NCBI GenBank assembly: GCA_900491605.1
Contig: UESW01001879.1
Coordinates: forward strand, 186,001 to 250,000
Length of the DNA stretch: 64,000 nucleotides
DNA from: Calamus simplicifolius
Lineage: Eukaryota > Streptophyta > Magnoliopsida > Arecales > Arecaceae
Direction: 5' to 3'
A program made the translations under genes and the position numbers. The first letter of the stretch is position 1. Each line of letters opens with the position of its first letter. The notes below the pieces were generated by a model that made no database searches, was not told the DNA's origin, and saw only the letters and a list, made by a program, of their open reading frames with translations. Below, piece after piece: positions 1-11,393 of this stretch.

Positions 1-1795
1 AGACTAGCAGCAATACCTAGAGCAACACGAATTGAAGACATTTTAACAACAGGAGAAAAAATCTCTTCAAAGTCAATACCTTTCTTTTGACCAAAGCCTT
101 TCACAACCAATCTGGCCTTGTACTTTGGTTGAGAACAATGCTGTTGAGTCTTTAACCTGAAAACCCACTTGTTCTTTAAAGCCTTCCTTCCTCTTGGTAG
201 TTCCACTAAATCATATGTGTGGTTCTTCTGTAAGGCATCCATTTCTTCCAGCATACCTACTAACCACTCCTTTTTCTGCTCACTTTCAACTGCCTCCTGG
301 TAACATTCTGGTTCACCTGCATCAGTAAGCATTATATATTCATCTGTAGAATACCTTTTGGAAGGTTGACGTTGTCTGATAGATCTTCTCAGCTGAGGCT
401 CTGTAGGAGGTTGCTCCTGATCTCCTTCCTGCTCAACATGTCCTACAGGTGAGTTAATACCTGCTCCTGCACTATTTTCTTGCACATCTCCCCTATCACC
501 CTGATTTACTAGAGGAGTAACTGGATCACAGTCTGTTAATCCTCCTGCAGAAGACTTGACTGACACCTCCTTCTTGAAGTCTTGAAGGGTTTGATCTTCA
601 AAAAATACCACATCTCTGCTTCTGAATACCTTCTGCTTTTCTGGATCCCAAAGTCTATAACCAAACTCATCATGTGAGTAACCAAGCAAAGCACATTCTT
701 TTGTCTTACCATCCAGCTTGGACCTCTCAATGTCTGGAACATGTGCAAATGCACGACAACCAAACACTCTCAAGTGCTTATAAGAGACATCTTTTCCTGA
801 CCATACACGCTCTGCAACATCACCATCTAGAGCTGTACATGGTGACAAGTTTATTACATCAACCGCTGTCTTCAATGCCTCATCCCAAAATCTTTTAGGT
901 AACTTGGACTGTGAAAGCATACATCTGATCTTTTCCATGATGGTGCGGTTCATTCTCTCTGCAATTGCATTATGCTGAGGAGTACCAGGAACTGTCATCT
1001 CATGTTGAATGCCATGTGATCTGCAATAATTATCAAATAACCCTGTGTACTCACCACCATTATCTGACCTTATACATTTCAGTTTCTTTCCTGTCTCTCT
1101 TTCAACTCTGGCATGAAACTCTTTGAAGACATTAATAACCTGATCTTTAGTCTTCAAACCATAGACCCAAACTTTTCTAGAAAAATCATCTATAAAAGTG
1201 ACAAAATAAAGTGCACCACTGATGCCTGAAACATTAACTGATCCACTAGGAGTTTTTGTCCTCAGAGGACCACAAACATCTGTATAGATACGATCCAAAA
1301 CATGCATTTTTCTAGATAAAGCAGGACTAGCAAAAGAAACTCTATGTTGCTTGCCAACCAAACAATCAACACATGGGTTCAGATGTACACCTTTGAAGTC
1401 TGGTAGAACTTCTCCCTTGGAAAGAACTTGCAGCCCCTTCTCACTCATGTGTCCCAGTCGTTTATGCCACAACTCCATGCTGAAGTCGTTCTCTGTAACA
1501 TTCAACTGTTCACCATAAGCTTTAGCCTGCAACCTGTATAAAGTGTGACATTTCTTCCCACTGGCTACAACAAGTGAACCTTTACTGAGCTTCCATTGCC
1601 CTTTATGAAATCTGCTATCAAAGTCTTCATCATCAAGTCTTCCAACTGAGATTAAATTTAGCCTCAAGTCAGCTACATGCCTTACATCCTTGAGCACCAA
1701 CTTACAGCCAAGATTGGTCTTCATGTGGATGTCACCCATGCCAATGATGTCTGCTGTGCCTTGATTTCCATCTTGACAACACCAAAATTTCAGTC
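1..1795 (-). CDS. Copia pol: GAG-pre-integrase, integrase and start of reverse transcriptase (partial)
   Basis: An open frame enters near 1795 and stays open to the window edge. In order it encodes a GAG-pre-integrase domain with HHCC zinc-binding residues (HKRLGH near 1470, CVDCL near 1365), then the integrase catalytic core with its three acidic residues (YTDVCGP, RSDNGGEY and the Glu of PQHNAIAERMNR, about 1290-940). It continues through the FGCRAFAHVP region, a variable hinge (SIRQRQPSKRY) and the first RT motif (KARLVVKGFGQKKGIDF) at the extreme left. It integrates the element cDNA. The frame is +1 relative to the protease frame, and the switch falls at a T-run near 1785-1795. In a functional Copia element gag and pol are normally one frame, so this is damage or a sequence error. 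Confidence 0.85.
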
Positions 1796-2739
1796 TTATA
1801 TGTAGAAAAAAACTCCCTCCGTGGTGTAGCATGATAAGAAGCACCTGTGTCAATCACCCACTCATGATTCTGACACTCACATGAGAAGATACCATCAGAA
1901 GTAGACAAAATCAAATAATCATCACTCTGCACAGTAGCTGTGATATTCTCCTTTGACTCTGTATCCTCCACTTCTTTTCCTTTTTCTTACTCTTCTTAGG
2001 CTTCTTACACTGATTCTTGTAGTGCCCTTTCTCACCACAGTTATAGCAAGTAATATCTTTTCTTGACCTTGATTTGCTTCTACCCTTGTATGAATTGTCT
2101 CTATTTCTAGACTTTGACCGTCCTCTATTCTCTGAGACAAGTGCCTGTGAATCAATCTGAGAAGTTGCTGAATTTTTCTTCTTAACTCCTCATTCAACAA
2201 ACTGCCTGTTACTTGACTCATGGTGATAACACCGTCTGGTGCAGAATTACTGAGGGAAACTACCAGTGTCTCCCAACTTTCTGGCAATGAACTGAGAAGT
2301 AACAATGCCTGCAACTCATCATCAAGAGACATTTTCATAGAGGATAACTGGTTATTAATACTCTGCATTTCATTCAAATGCTCAGCAATAGAAGCACCCT
2401 CTTATATTTCAGATTCACTAGTTTTCTGATCAAGAAAGCCTTGTTGCCAGCTGTTTTTCTCTCATATAGACTTTCTAACTTTTTCCAAAGAGAGTTTGCA
2501 GAAGTCTCAGTGGAAACATGGTGAAAGACACTATCATCCAACCATTGCCGAATAAAACCGACTGCCTTCCGATCTAACATGATCCAAGCATCGTCTGTCA
2601 CTGTAACGGGCTTTGCTTTGACCCCTTCTAAAGGTCCATATAGATCCTTGCAATATAAGAGGTCCTCCATCCTTGGTTTCCATATCATCCAATTGTTTCC
2701 GTTCAGACTGATCATGCGGGAAACATTACCGGCCTCCAT
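1732..2739 (-). pseudogene. Copia gag and retropepsin, frameshifted
   Basis: Gag starts at the ATG at 2739 (MEAGNVSRMISLNGNNW) and shows the UBN2-type capsid pattern (SANSLWKKLESLYERK, then LSSLPESWETLVVSLSNS). The frame breaks near 2390-2400, where the following ORF (2377-1922) carries on the same protein, and again near 2185. A CCHC zinc knuckle, CYNCGEKGHYKNQC, is encoded at about 2010-2050 in yet another frame. The aspartic protease follows with the motif WVIDTGASYHATPRREFF near 1860-1800. The order capsid, nucleocapsid, protease is normal. At least three frame changes separate the domains, so no full polyprotein can be made from this copy as written. Confidence 0.85.
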
Positions 2740-2763
2740 GCTCGCACACAAAAAAAATTCACA

Positions 2764-2776
2764 GGCTCTGATACCA
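2764..2776 (-). other. Primer binding site of the Copia element (tRNA-Met type)
   Basis: On the minus strand this reads TGGTATCAGAGCC, the usual Copia primer site matching the 3' end of initiator tRNA-Met. Two bases separate it from the LTR end at 2779. Confidence 0.9.
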
Positions 2777-2778
2777 GT

Positions 2779-3398
2779 TGATGGGAAAGAATCCGTGTAC
2801 GAGCAAATACTAGCAGACCGTAATACGCAGCGGAATAATAAATAAAAATGCGCAAACCACACAATCACAGAAACACCAAGATTTACGTGAAAATCCCTTC
2901 AAGATAAAGGAAAAAAAAACCACGGGCAAGCCAGAGAAGAAGATCCACTATAAAATAATAAATATCCAAGTCTCAAAGTCCCTTGCCAGAACTTGAGAAA
3001 CAATCACAAGAGAATAATAGGGATATAAGGATTACGTCACCGAAAAATATGATCTCCTGCGTTACCTTCTTATTTTCTTCCCTTCTCTTCTTCTTCTTCT
3101 CTTGTTTTTCTTTGCGCACCTTCACGTGATTCCTGAAGTGGAAGTCCTCCCACGTAGTAAGCACCAAGCAGCAGCCCTTCCTTCTCTTCCCCTAGCAATC
3201 CATGCTCCTAGAAAAAAAGAATACCTGCTACCTGCTTCCCCTCTTTTTCAGACGGCTGCTCCTTGAAAAAGAAAAAACCAAAAAAAGGAAGGCGGCTGCT
3301 CCTTTTATAAAAGAGAGAGAACAAATCCTGGTAGAAAAAAAAGGAGTAGCGCTCCCTTTTGCTCTAATGGGCTTAATAAGTGGGCCATGGGCCCAACA
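2779..3398 (-). repeat. Copia 5' LTR (about 620 bp)
   Basis: On the minus strand the repeat starts TGTTGGGCCCATGG and ends CCCATCA, so it has TG...CA ends with a short inverted repeat (TGTTGGG/CCCATCA). It abuts the primer site. Its interior is A/T-rich with poly-purine runs. The partner LTR lies outside the window. The bases just outside (3399-3403, CCATG) would be one copy of the target duplication. Confidence 0.88.
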
Positions 3399-5396
3399 CC
3401 ATGATCGTGATTTGTAAACACGGAGCTTGGATTTAACAGCCAAGATACTATAAAAAAATGATGTGACATAAATTTAAGTGCCAATTTGTTTAGGTCATTA
3501 AACAGGAGAAGTCTGAAGTACAGGTTCTCTTCTAGAAAAAAAAGGGCTTACTCAGAGCTTTAAGATCTTCAAGTATTGGCGGAAGAGAAAAAAACAAATG
3601 ACACCAAAGTAAGTGGTTGTATCTTGATACTACTCTTTAACATAACCACATTTTCCCCCCATCTGCTAGGCTGTCATTTAGCAGAATTACTACATCAAAA
3701 ATATTGATTATATAAGCTACATAGTTGCAATCGATCATAATCATAATATATATTCTGTCCCTTAAAGAGGCAGCTATCTCCTTTTATGATAAATTTCGTA
3801 AAAATGGACTTTGAACTGTATGGATATTATCTTACAAAGATTTTACTTTTTACCATGATAATTAAAGGCATACAAGAGCCAAGATTCAAAATGAGGATTG
3901 ATGTAGGGTATGTTGATAAAAAAATTAGAAAGGCATTAAAGACTTGTGTTCCAATAACATTGCTCCATACATCAAATGAACTATCTTAACACCTTAGTAT
4001 AAGTCTCCCCAAAGTAATAAAGAGACATTTACAGGTTATCTACTTCCTCTTCACATTATGCTGGAAGAAGAAAATTGTTTAAAACAATTCTTTTCTATCA
4101 TGTTTCTTGATCATTATTCTCTTTCATTAGTTTCATTTAGTTCCAAAATAACTAATGCAAGCATATAATCTCCTTTCTCTTATAAAGTTGGAATGATTCT
4201 GCTTTCTCCATTCATATGGTGACCAACCAACCTAGTTATTTCCATCGTATTTCATACACAAAATGCTACCCATACATTTCGATGTCATGCCACCGTTATT
4301 TATAGCTAAAGCCTCCTCAGTCCCATTAACCAATAAAAAGAATATATTTTCCCCAACCCTATACATACATTTCTCTACATAAAATTTTGTTTATCTAACA
4401 ATTTCCCAAACACTTCCATCTTTCTGAGGCAGTCTTTCACAAGGGTTAGTTCTCAACAGTGAGTTTCTTGTTAGGAGGTAATCATGTTAAGAAAAATATT
4501 AAGAATGATCAGGCAATGCTCGAAGGCAAGGATTCAAGTATTGATACTGTCTGAGAGGCTCATGTAGCATGCATTCTGTCCCATGCACCGTTCTAGCATT
4601 ATTTCAACAGTATAAGTTGGATGATCCCCTTTTGTTTTCTATTCATATAAGTGTTTGGCCTTATAGGTTAGTCGACTTCAACCAAATAGAGGGTTAGCCT
4701 TGGTGACTCACCTTCAATAATCAATTCTTGATAGAGAAGTTTGAGATTTCTTCTCCGCTGATTTGACGCTTGATTCAAGTTAAAGCTCCTCAATTAAGGT
4801 TTTCTTGGACGGAATGTTGTAAAGATATAGTGGGGCATAATTACTATAATAATGGTGAGATCAACAGATTGGAAACATAAGCTCCATCTTCTAACGGTAG
4901 ATTTTTAATCTTCATTTCACTCCAACATCCAGTCATAGAGCTCCCCTTTGTTTACATTTCAATTATAAGGGTTGCCAAGAAGTTTAAGAGCCATAGGAAC
5001 TTGCCATTAATCAGAAGAAAGTCTTTATTATTTTTACGTTTAGAAAACCTGGCTTCCTTTTTTTTTTTTCCCTTTGGGGGGCCATTAGCAACTTTTGAAT
5101 TTTTTCCTTTTACTCCTTTTCTCATTTCTACTTTCTTCAAAGAAATTCTGTGAAATCTGAAACAAGAAAGAAGAGAAAGCCTTCAGAATGGATTTATCAA
5201 CCTCTCCAAGCAACTACAACCACAAAATCTTTGGTAAAAATCTCATCTTTTTATCAACATTCTAAAAGATTCTACAACCATATTTCTTTGCTATTAGTTC
5301 AGTGCTGGCCCCTAGGAATCTAACTACTAGTCACATATTAATAAAAAAAGAAAAGGATTACTCAAGAAGATAAGAACAAAGACTACATCTTGTTAT
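3399..5396. other. AT-rich interval without a recognised gene
   Basis: About 2 kb of AT-rich sequence between the Copia LTR and the O-fucosyltransferase-like exon. No ORF here matches a protein family I know, and no splice-flanked exon of the neighbouring minus-strand gene could be identified. It is most simply intron 1 of that gene or decayed intergenic DNA. Confidence 0.5.
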
Positions 5397-5465
5397 CTAC
5401 ATTGCCATAAATAAGATAAGATCAGCAAGAAAGCAGACAAGAAGGAAATGTCTTTCCCCTCCTAC

Positions 5466-5811
5466 TGCATTAGAGTGATTGACATCGGCCTGCATGAAGG
5501 ACCACATCATCTCGAACACCTCAAGGCTCCTGTACACCGCCCCCGGAGGCGGCCAGCGGCGGAGCACCGCCACCCCGACGCGCACCGGCATGGCATCAAG
5601 ATTTCAGCTTCCCATAAACATCAGCACGGCCGACACGTACAACAGAGGTGCCAGCAGAAGGATCCCCCTCTGCCGGAGAAGCACGGCTAGCGCCGCGTAC
5701 AGCACCCGCTCCACCCCTGGTGACGGCGGCGCGCCCCATCCCTTCCAGCCACGCCGCCCTCGGCGACGACGCCGGCCGGCTTCCGTTCGGCCTCTTGTCG
5801 TGCATCATCAA
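5466..5811 (-). CDS. Exon 1 of an O-fucosyltransferase-like (GT106/DUF246) gene, frame disturbed
   Basis: The minus strand encodes a start (MMMHDKRPNG at 5811), an ARG/SER-rich tail ending WLEGMGRAAVTR, a membrane anchor (VLYAALAVLL, then GILLLAPLLYVSAVLMFMGS), and PPPGAVYRSLEVFEMMWSFM. The short N-terminal tail, single signal anchor and the (G)xVYRSxEVFExxWxFM motif are typical of plant O-fucosyltransferase family proteins, which are Golgi type II membrane proteins. A consensus donor follows the Ala codon at 5466 (GTAGGA at 5465-5460). The frame shifts once at a GGGG run near 5712. The expected Ser-Leu-Asn reads Ser-stop-Asn near 5605 (AGCTGAAAT where AGCTTGAAT would be expected). Later exons with the catalytic domain are not visible, so the family call is moderate. 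Confidence 0.5.
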
Positions 5812-6410
5812 CAGTCACCGCCACAATGCCCCAGATCTCGTGAAAGGTCGCTCCTTTGAGATCATTTCAAGGCGAGAGGAAGGGATGGATGGGAAAAGAA
5901 TTAAAGAGGGAATTAATGGCGGAGGACGGCACTCGAGGCACTCTCCAATTTTGGGTCGAGAGCGAAGGGCAGAGCTTTTAAGTGGCGGAAGCCAGTGGAG
6001 AAATATTTCACAAAGTTTTTTTTTTTGAGCAGTGGATAAATATTTCACAAACACTTGCGCACCCCTCCACCACTCGATCGCCCGATCGTCTCATCTTCCT
6101 CCTCTCCCTGCTCCTTCCCCGGCACCAAGCGGCGTCCCCAGCAAGCGTCATTCTGGAGATCTTCTTTCTCGGCACCGAGCGGCGTCCCCGACAGCTTCCT
6201 CCCCAGCACTGACAGCTCCTTCCCCGGTAGCAACCAGCGGCGGTAGGTTTCCTAAACCCACCGCCTCCGGTTCCCTCCCCTCCCTCGGCTCCGCCCCCCC
6301 TCCCTCCCCTGCGGCCTCCTCCCTACCTTCGTAGCCTTGTCTCCGCCCTCCTCCATCCCTCCCTTCGCTCCCCGTCATCCCCTCCGCCCCCCTCTGGCAA
6401 GCCAGGTCGA
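5812..6410. other. GC- and CT-rich leader-like interval
   Basis: This lies upstream of the minus-strand exon and outside the MULE palindrome array. It contains a duplicated 14-bp word AAATATTTCACAAA (about 6001 and 6048) and two copies of CGGCACC(A/G)AGCGGCGTCCCC (about 6120-6190). It is likely promoter or 5'-UTR DNA of the O-fucosyltransferase-like gene, possibly plus the outer end of the MULE. Overlapping plus- and minus-strand ORFs here show no family resemblance. Confidence 0.35.
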
Positions 6411-6490
6411 GTCTCTATTCGGCCCTGATGGGCCGAACAGAGAGTCTCTGTTCGGCCTACTCTCTGTTCGGCCCATTAGGCCGAACAGAC
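6411..6490. repeat. Palindrome array, left end of PMD-MULE
   Basis: Two palindromic units: TTCGGCC-6 nt-GGCCGAA and TTCGGCC-5 nt-GGCCGAA, plus one unpaired TTCGGCC, joined by CAGAGAGTCTCTG linkers that are themselves palindromic. The same unit recurs at the right end. Confidence 0.8.
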
Positions 6491-6553
6491 GATTTGAAAT
6501 TTTTTTAATAAATTTTAATTTTTTATATAAGTACTTTTATATAAGTAGTTTAA

Positions 6554-6578
6554 TATATATATATATATATATATATAG
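6554..6578. repeat. TA dinucleotide repeat
   Basis: An uninterrupted TA microsatellite in the AT-rich leader between the left palindrome array and the PMD gene. Confidence 0.8.
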
Positions 6579-6702
6579 TAAAATATTTAAATTGATTATA
6601 AATTGGTATAGTTAAGTATTTTAAGAATAAATTTGGATATTTTTTAATTTATTCATATTTTTATCTTGTGTGTTAATGCTGATTAATGCCATGTATCAGA
6701 TA

Positions 6703-7720
6703 TGGATGCTGGTCCCTCACGAGTTAGACCCACAGCATCTGCCAGGAGACGTCGTGGCAGGCATGCTGAGCAAGAGGTTCCTGTTGCACCATCGCCCCCA
6801 GCTGAGACAGTAGACGAGGACATCCCCTATGGATGTTGATGATGAAGCGGATAGGCCCTGTCCAGGCGGTCCAGAGGATGAGTCTGTCCTTAGTAGTTTC
6901 AGGACACATATAGTAGCCTCCATCTGAAGGCAACAGGTATTATTTGTTTGTTATTGTAGTGTATTCTTTAATGCATTATTACGATGCTGTTATATAATTT
7001 GTTCATGTTATCTATTTATGTTTTACAGAAACGGGCCCCATTGAAGTGCATGAACCATGTTGCCAAGGTAGGTGAGTAGGAGTGGTGGGCATTGGGGCAA
7101 TCAAACAGGAGGTTTAGAGCATTAGTTCAGCAGTCAGGCCTGGTTCAACTAGTGCACTGCTCTTATCGGTTCGCCGATAAGATTTTTGTCTCGGGCTTTG
7201 TAGAGAGATGGCAGCCCGAGATGAACACCTTCCATCTTTCCTTTGGCGAGATGACGATCACGTTGGATGACGTTGCTGCCATATTAGGGATTAGTGTCAT
7301 AGGTGCCTCAGTGTCACTGTCATGTGATAGGATGAGTGATCGAGATGCTGAAGACCTACTAGTGGAGCTGTTGGGTGTGTCACAGGTAGATGCGCGTCAA
7401 GAGGTGCTATCAGTATGCGGTCAGTGAGGTTAGAGTGGCTGAAGAGTCATTTTCATGCTGTATCTGATAGAGATAGCCACCATAGGATAGAGTGTGCAGT
7501 GAGAGGGTATTTGCTATTTTTGTTAGGGTGCACACTCTTTGTTGATAAGAGCGGGACGAGGGTGCCTATAGCTTATCTTTCTCTACTTCGGGATCTGGAT
7601 AGGGTGAGCACATATGCCTGGGGTGCTGGTGCCTTGGCTCATTTATATCGGCAGTTGGGGATTGCGTCTAGGGCATCCATTTGGCAGATTAGTGGATATA
7701 TGACGCTGCTCCATGCATAG
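6703..7720 (+). pseudogene. Plant mobile domain (PMD) protein gene of a MULE, 5' part
   Basis: Exon 1 starts MDAGPSRVRPTASARRRRG at 6703 and ends at a GT donor near 6931. A consensus acceptor precedes the next exon at 7029 (RAPLKCMNH). The PMD signature follows: VERWQPEMNTFHLSFGEMT, ITLDDVAAILGI, GYLLFLLGCTLFVDKSGT and LAHLYRQLG. PMD (aminotransferase-like plant mobile domain, PF10536) occurs in MAIN/MAIL proteins and in transposons. Its role in transposition is unknown. The frame is broken near 6830, by stops at 6912 and 7076 (both probably TGG originally), by a shift near 7410, and by TAG just before the CACTA insertion. The protein continues across that insertion at 17418. Confidence 0.88.
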
Positions 7721-7723
7721 ATT
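7721..7723 (+). other. Target-site duplication ATT, left copy
   Basis: ATT lies immediately before CACTACAAG and is repeated at 17418-17420 right after GTAGTG. A 3-bp duplication is diagnostic of CACTA elements. Confidence 0.9.
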
Positions 7724-8395
7724 CACTACAAGAAAATACTGAAATAGCGACGCAAATTTAGCGACGCAATGATGCGTCGCTAAATTGCGACCACATTGCA
7801 ACGCCTCCGCGACAACAAAACATTACGACGCAATTAGCGACGTATTAGCGACTCAATAAATCAAAAAATCAAAAAAAAATTAATTTTTTTATTTAGCGAC
7901 GCAAGTAATGCATCACAATATTTTTAAATTTAGTTTTTATAAAATATAAATATGAAAAAAAAATATTGCGATGCAACTCAGTACATCGCAATGTTTTTTA
8001 AAAAAATTAATTATGTTAAATAGCGACGCATTAGCGATGCAATAAACCAAAAAATTAAAAAATTTATTTTTAATTTAGCGACGCACTAATTGCGTCACAA
8101 TTATTTTAAATAAAATTAATTTTTATAAAATATAATTATGAAATAAAAAATTACGACGCAACCCAGTGCGTCGCAATGTTTTAAAAAAAAATTAATTATG
8201 TTAAATAGCGATGCAATAAAATAGTAAATTAATAAAAATAATTTTTTATTTAGCGACACAAGTATTGCATCGCAATATTTTTTAAAAATAAATTTTATAA
8301 AAATATTAAAAAGAATTATGAAATAAAAATATTGCGACGCACATCAGTGCGTCTTAATATTTTAAAAAATATTGTTTAAGGAAATCTGAATATTC
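7724..8395 (+). repeat. CACTA left terminus and subterminal repeat block
   Basis: A 13-bp terminal CACTACAAGAAAA is followed by clustered GCGACGCA/TGCGTCGC motifs in both orientations, often as AT-separated pairs reading GCGACGCA...TGCGTCGC. Many copies carry CG-to-TG or CA changes (GCGATGCA, GCATCGC), the pattern expected from decay of methylated CpG. Confidence 0.88.
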
Positions 8396-8429
8396 TTTTT
8401 AATATATATATATATATGTGTGTGTGTTA

Positions 8430-9000
8430 AACTCTAATCATATAAGAACTGGAGCGAGATAAGATACAAGAAGAATGAAAGTTAAATGACTAGCATCTAA
8501 AGAAAGACTTTGATCCAAACAGATAAACATGGGCCAAAAAGAACAAAGAAACGATCCAAAACAGGGGGTTAAAAAAGCCATAGAAAGGTAGACAACAAAC
8601 CTTTAGAAACCGCGTCTAAGACAAACTCCAAAACCCTAGTATCCTTAGCTCTGATCGATCACTCAGGAGCGGCAACACGAACAAGATGAAACACGCCGAC
8701 AATAAGAAAGATCTCTCTATGGAAACCCTAGGAAAAGCTCGCCGTCGCCCCCTTACATGGATCAGATGGAGGTAGAGGGATCGGTTTCCCGAGAAACCCT
8801 AGTATTAGGCTTTTGGGGAACGAGGAAAAGAAGCCCTCCTCCACGGCGAGCTCTCGGCGTCTCTCCCCTCGTTCTCTTCGCGACTCACGCTCCCCCCCAC
8901 CCTTTTAAAGTTTTCCAAACGGGACTACGAGCAGCCAATCACCATCTAGAAGCGAAGCGGAAGGGCCGCAGCACTGTGCCCGTGAAACTGTCTTGGTCTA
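8430..9000 (-). other. Probable captured host-gene 5' region inside the CACTA element
   Basis: Unlike its AT-rich surroundings, this block looks like a plant promoter plus 5' leader when read on the minus strand. It has GATTGGCTG (CCAAT-box-like, near 8937), then CTTTAAAAGGG (TATA-like, near 8905), a GC-rich leader, and telo-box-like AGGGTTT words (near 8800, 8730 and 8635). It has no octamer motifs. No coding family was recognised. Capture of host DNA by CACTA elements is well known; capture here is inferred from composition. Confidence 0.35.
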
Positions 9001-9007
9001 CTGGCTT

Positions 9008-10387
9008 CCATCGATCGCAACCATCGGATTGTCGCTGATTGGATCGATCGCAACGGTGCGAGATCGGTCATCGCCGACCGGGATTGATCATGGCTTCGAT
9101 CGATCGCAACCATTAGGTCGACACCGATCGGATCGATCGCGATGGTCCGAGATCGGTCGTCGCCGACCGGGATCGATCATGGCTTCGATCGATCTCAACC
9201 GTCGGGTCATAGCCGATTGGATGATGGCGACGGTCCGAGATCGATCGTCACCGACCGGGATCGATCATGGCTTCGATCGATCGCAACCATCGGATCATCG
9301 CCGACCGGGATCGATCATGGCTTCGATCGATCGCAACCGTCGGATCGTCACCGATCAGATTGATCGCAACTGTCCAAGATTGGTCGTCGCCGACCGGGAT
9401 CGATCATGGCATCGATCGATCACAACCGTCGGATCATCGCCGATCGGATCGATCGCGATGGTCCGAGATCGATCGCTGCCGACTGGGATCGATCATGGCT
9501 TCGATCGATCGCAATCGTCAGATCGTCTCCGATCGGATCGATCGCGACAGTCCGAGATCGATCGTCACCGATCAGGATCGATCATAGCTTCGATCGATCG
9601 CAACTGTCGGATCGTCACCGATCAGATTGATCGCAACGGTCCGAGATCAGTCGTCGCCGACCGAGATCGATCATGGCTTCGATCAATCGCAACCGTCAGA
9701 TTTTTGCCAATCGGATCGATCGCAACGGTCTGAGATCGATCGATGCCGACCGGGATCGATCATGGCTTTGATCGATCGCAACCGTCGGATTGTCGCCAAT
9801 CGGATCGATCGCGACGGTCCGAGATCGGTCATCGCCAACCGGGATTGATCATGGCTTTGATCGATCGCAACCGTCGGATCGTCGCCGATCGGATCGATCG
9901 CGACGGTCCGAGATTGGTCACCGTCGATCGGGATCGATCATAGCTTCGATCGATCGCAACCGTCGGATCGTCGCTAATCGGATCGATCGCGACGGTCCAA
10001 GATCGGTCATCGCTGATCAGGATCGATCATGGCTTCGATCGATCGCAACCATCGGATCATCGCCGATCGGATCGATCGCGATGGTCCAAGATCGATCATC
10101 GCCGATCGGGATCGATCATGGCTTCGATCGATCACAACCATCGGATCGTTGCCGATCGAATCGATCGCAACGGTCCGAGATCGGTCGCCGCCGACCGGGA
10201 TCGATCATGGCTTCGATCGATCACAACCGTCGGATCATCGCCGATCGGATCGATCGCGACGGTCCGAGATCGATCGTCGTCGACCAGGATCGATCATGGC
10301 TTTGATCGATCACAACCGTCGGATCGTCGCGGATCAGATCGATCGCAATGGTCCAAGATCGATCGTTGCCGATCGGGATCGATCAGA
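9008..10387 (+). repeat. 89-bp tandem satellite inside the CACTA element (about 15 units)
   Basis: Units of about 89 bp repeat GGGATCGATCATGGCTTCGA, then TCGATCGCAACCGTCGGATC, then a second half that is a diverged copy of the first. One short unit is present near 9255-9310. The monomer is rich in GATC and CG and has no stops in several frames. Because 89 is not a multiple of 3, ORFs of up to 246 codons roll through all frames; they are not genes. A related 83-bp family lies in the hAT element at 34964-36137 in the opposite orientation. Confidence 0.93.
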
Positions 10388-11393
10388 AAAAATAATTTTT
10401 ATCAAATATAATTATCAAATAAAAATATTGCGACGCAAATCAGTGCATCACAATTTTTTTTTTAAAAATAAATTATGTTAAATAGCTACGCATTAGCGAC
10501 GCAATAAACTAGAAAATTTAAAAAATAATTTATAATTTTGCGATGCATTTATTGCATCGCAATATTTTTTTAAAAAATAAATGTTATAAAAAATTAAAAA
10601 TAAAACATTGCGACGCAACCATATGCGTCACAATTATTTTCAGAAAAAAATATTTTTTATCAAATATAATTACCAAATAAAAATATTGCGACGCAACTCG
10701 TTGCGTCGCAACTTTTTAAAAATTAAATTAAGTTAAATAGCGACTCATTAGCGACACAATAAACTAGAAAAGTTAAAAAAATAATTTTTAATTTTGCGAT
10801 GCATATGTTGCATCGCAATATTTTATAAAAATAATAAATGTTATAAAAAAATTAAAAATAAAACGTTGCGATGCAACCATATGCATTGCAATTATTTTTA
10901 AGAAAAATAATTTTTATCAAATATATTATCAAATAAAAATATTACGATGCAAATCAGTGCGTCGCAAAGTTTTAAAAAATTAAATTCTGTTAAATAGCGA
11001 CGCATTAGTGACGCAACAAACCATAAAATTAAAAAAAATAATTTATAATTTTGTGATGCATTTATTGCATCACAATATTTTTTTAAAATAAATGTTATAA
11101 AAATAAAAATAAAAATAAAACATTGCGATGCAACATGATGCGTCGCAATTATTTTTAAATTTTTTTTTTGAAATATAATTACGAAATAAAAATATTGCGA
11201 TGCATTAGCGATGTATTTTCTTGAAAAATAAAAAAAAAATTTCCGCCGGTCATTGCCGCCAAATTAGCGAGTCATTAGCGATGCAAATAATTGCGTCGCT
11301 AAATTTCTCAGAAAATAATTGCGTCGCTAATCCAAAATAAATTATAAAAAAATAGCGAGGGATTAGCGACGCAAAATTGCATCGCTAAGCCCT
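10388..11393 (+). repeat. Inner CACTA subterminal repeats in about 257-bp tandem blocks
   Basis: The octamer GCGACGCA and its inverse continue here. Larger blocks repeat: the string AAATATTGCGACGCAA recurs near 10424 and 10681 and as a variant near 10938, so a unit of about 257 bp is tandemly amplified. Confidence 0.8.

Larger units (their letters stand above)
1..3398 (-). mobile_element. Ty1/Copia retrotransposon, Tork/Tnt1-like, partial (5' LTR to start of RT)
   Basis: Reading leftward on the minus strand, the order is LTR, tRNA-Met-type primer site, gag, CCHC zinc knuckle, retropepsin, integrase and the start of reverse transcriptase. This is the Copia order (integrase before RT). The integrase text and the FGCRAFAHVP and RLWDPEKQKV stretches resemble the Tnt1/Tork lineage. 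The element runs off the left edge, so RT, RNase H, the 3' LTR and the second TSD copy are not visible. The gag-protease part has several frame breaks, so this copy is unlikely to be autonomous as written. It lies just downstream of the O-fucosyltransferase-like first exon and may sit in that gene's intron (inference). Confidence 0.93.

Noticed and set aside
5479..6028. Plus-strand ORFs of 126 codons over the O-fucosyltransferase-like exon
   Set aside because: GC-rich shadows of the minus-strand exon. The minus strand gives the membrane anchor and family motif.
6032..6334. Pro/Ser-rich plus-strand ORF
   Set aside because: Follows a CT-rich, internally repeated leader-like DNA. No domain, and opposite-strand ORFs are equally long.
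8993..9733. 246-codon plus-strand ORF with repeated DRSW/DRSQPSD text, and neighbouring ORFs to 10481
   Set aside because: These are produced by the stop-poor 89-bp satellite rolling through the frames. All frames show similar ORFs and there is no start context or domain.
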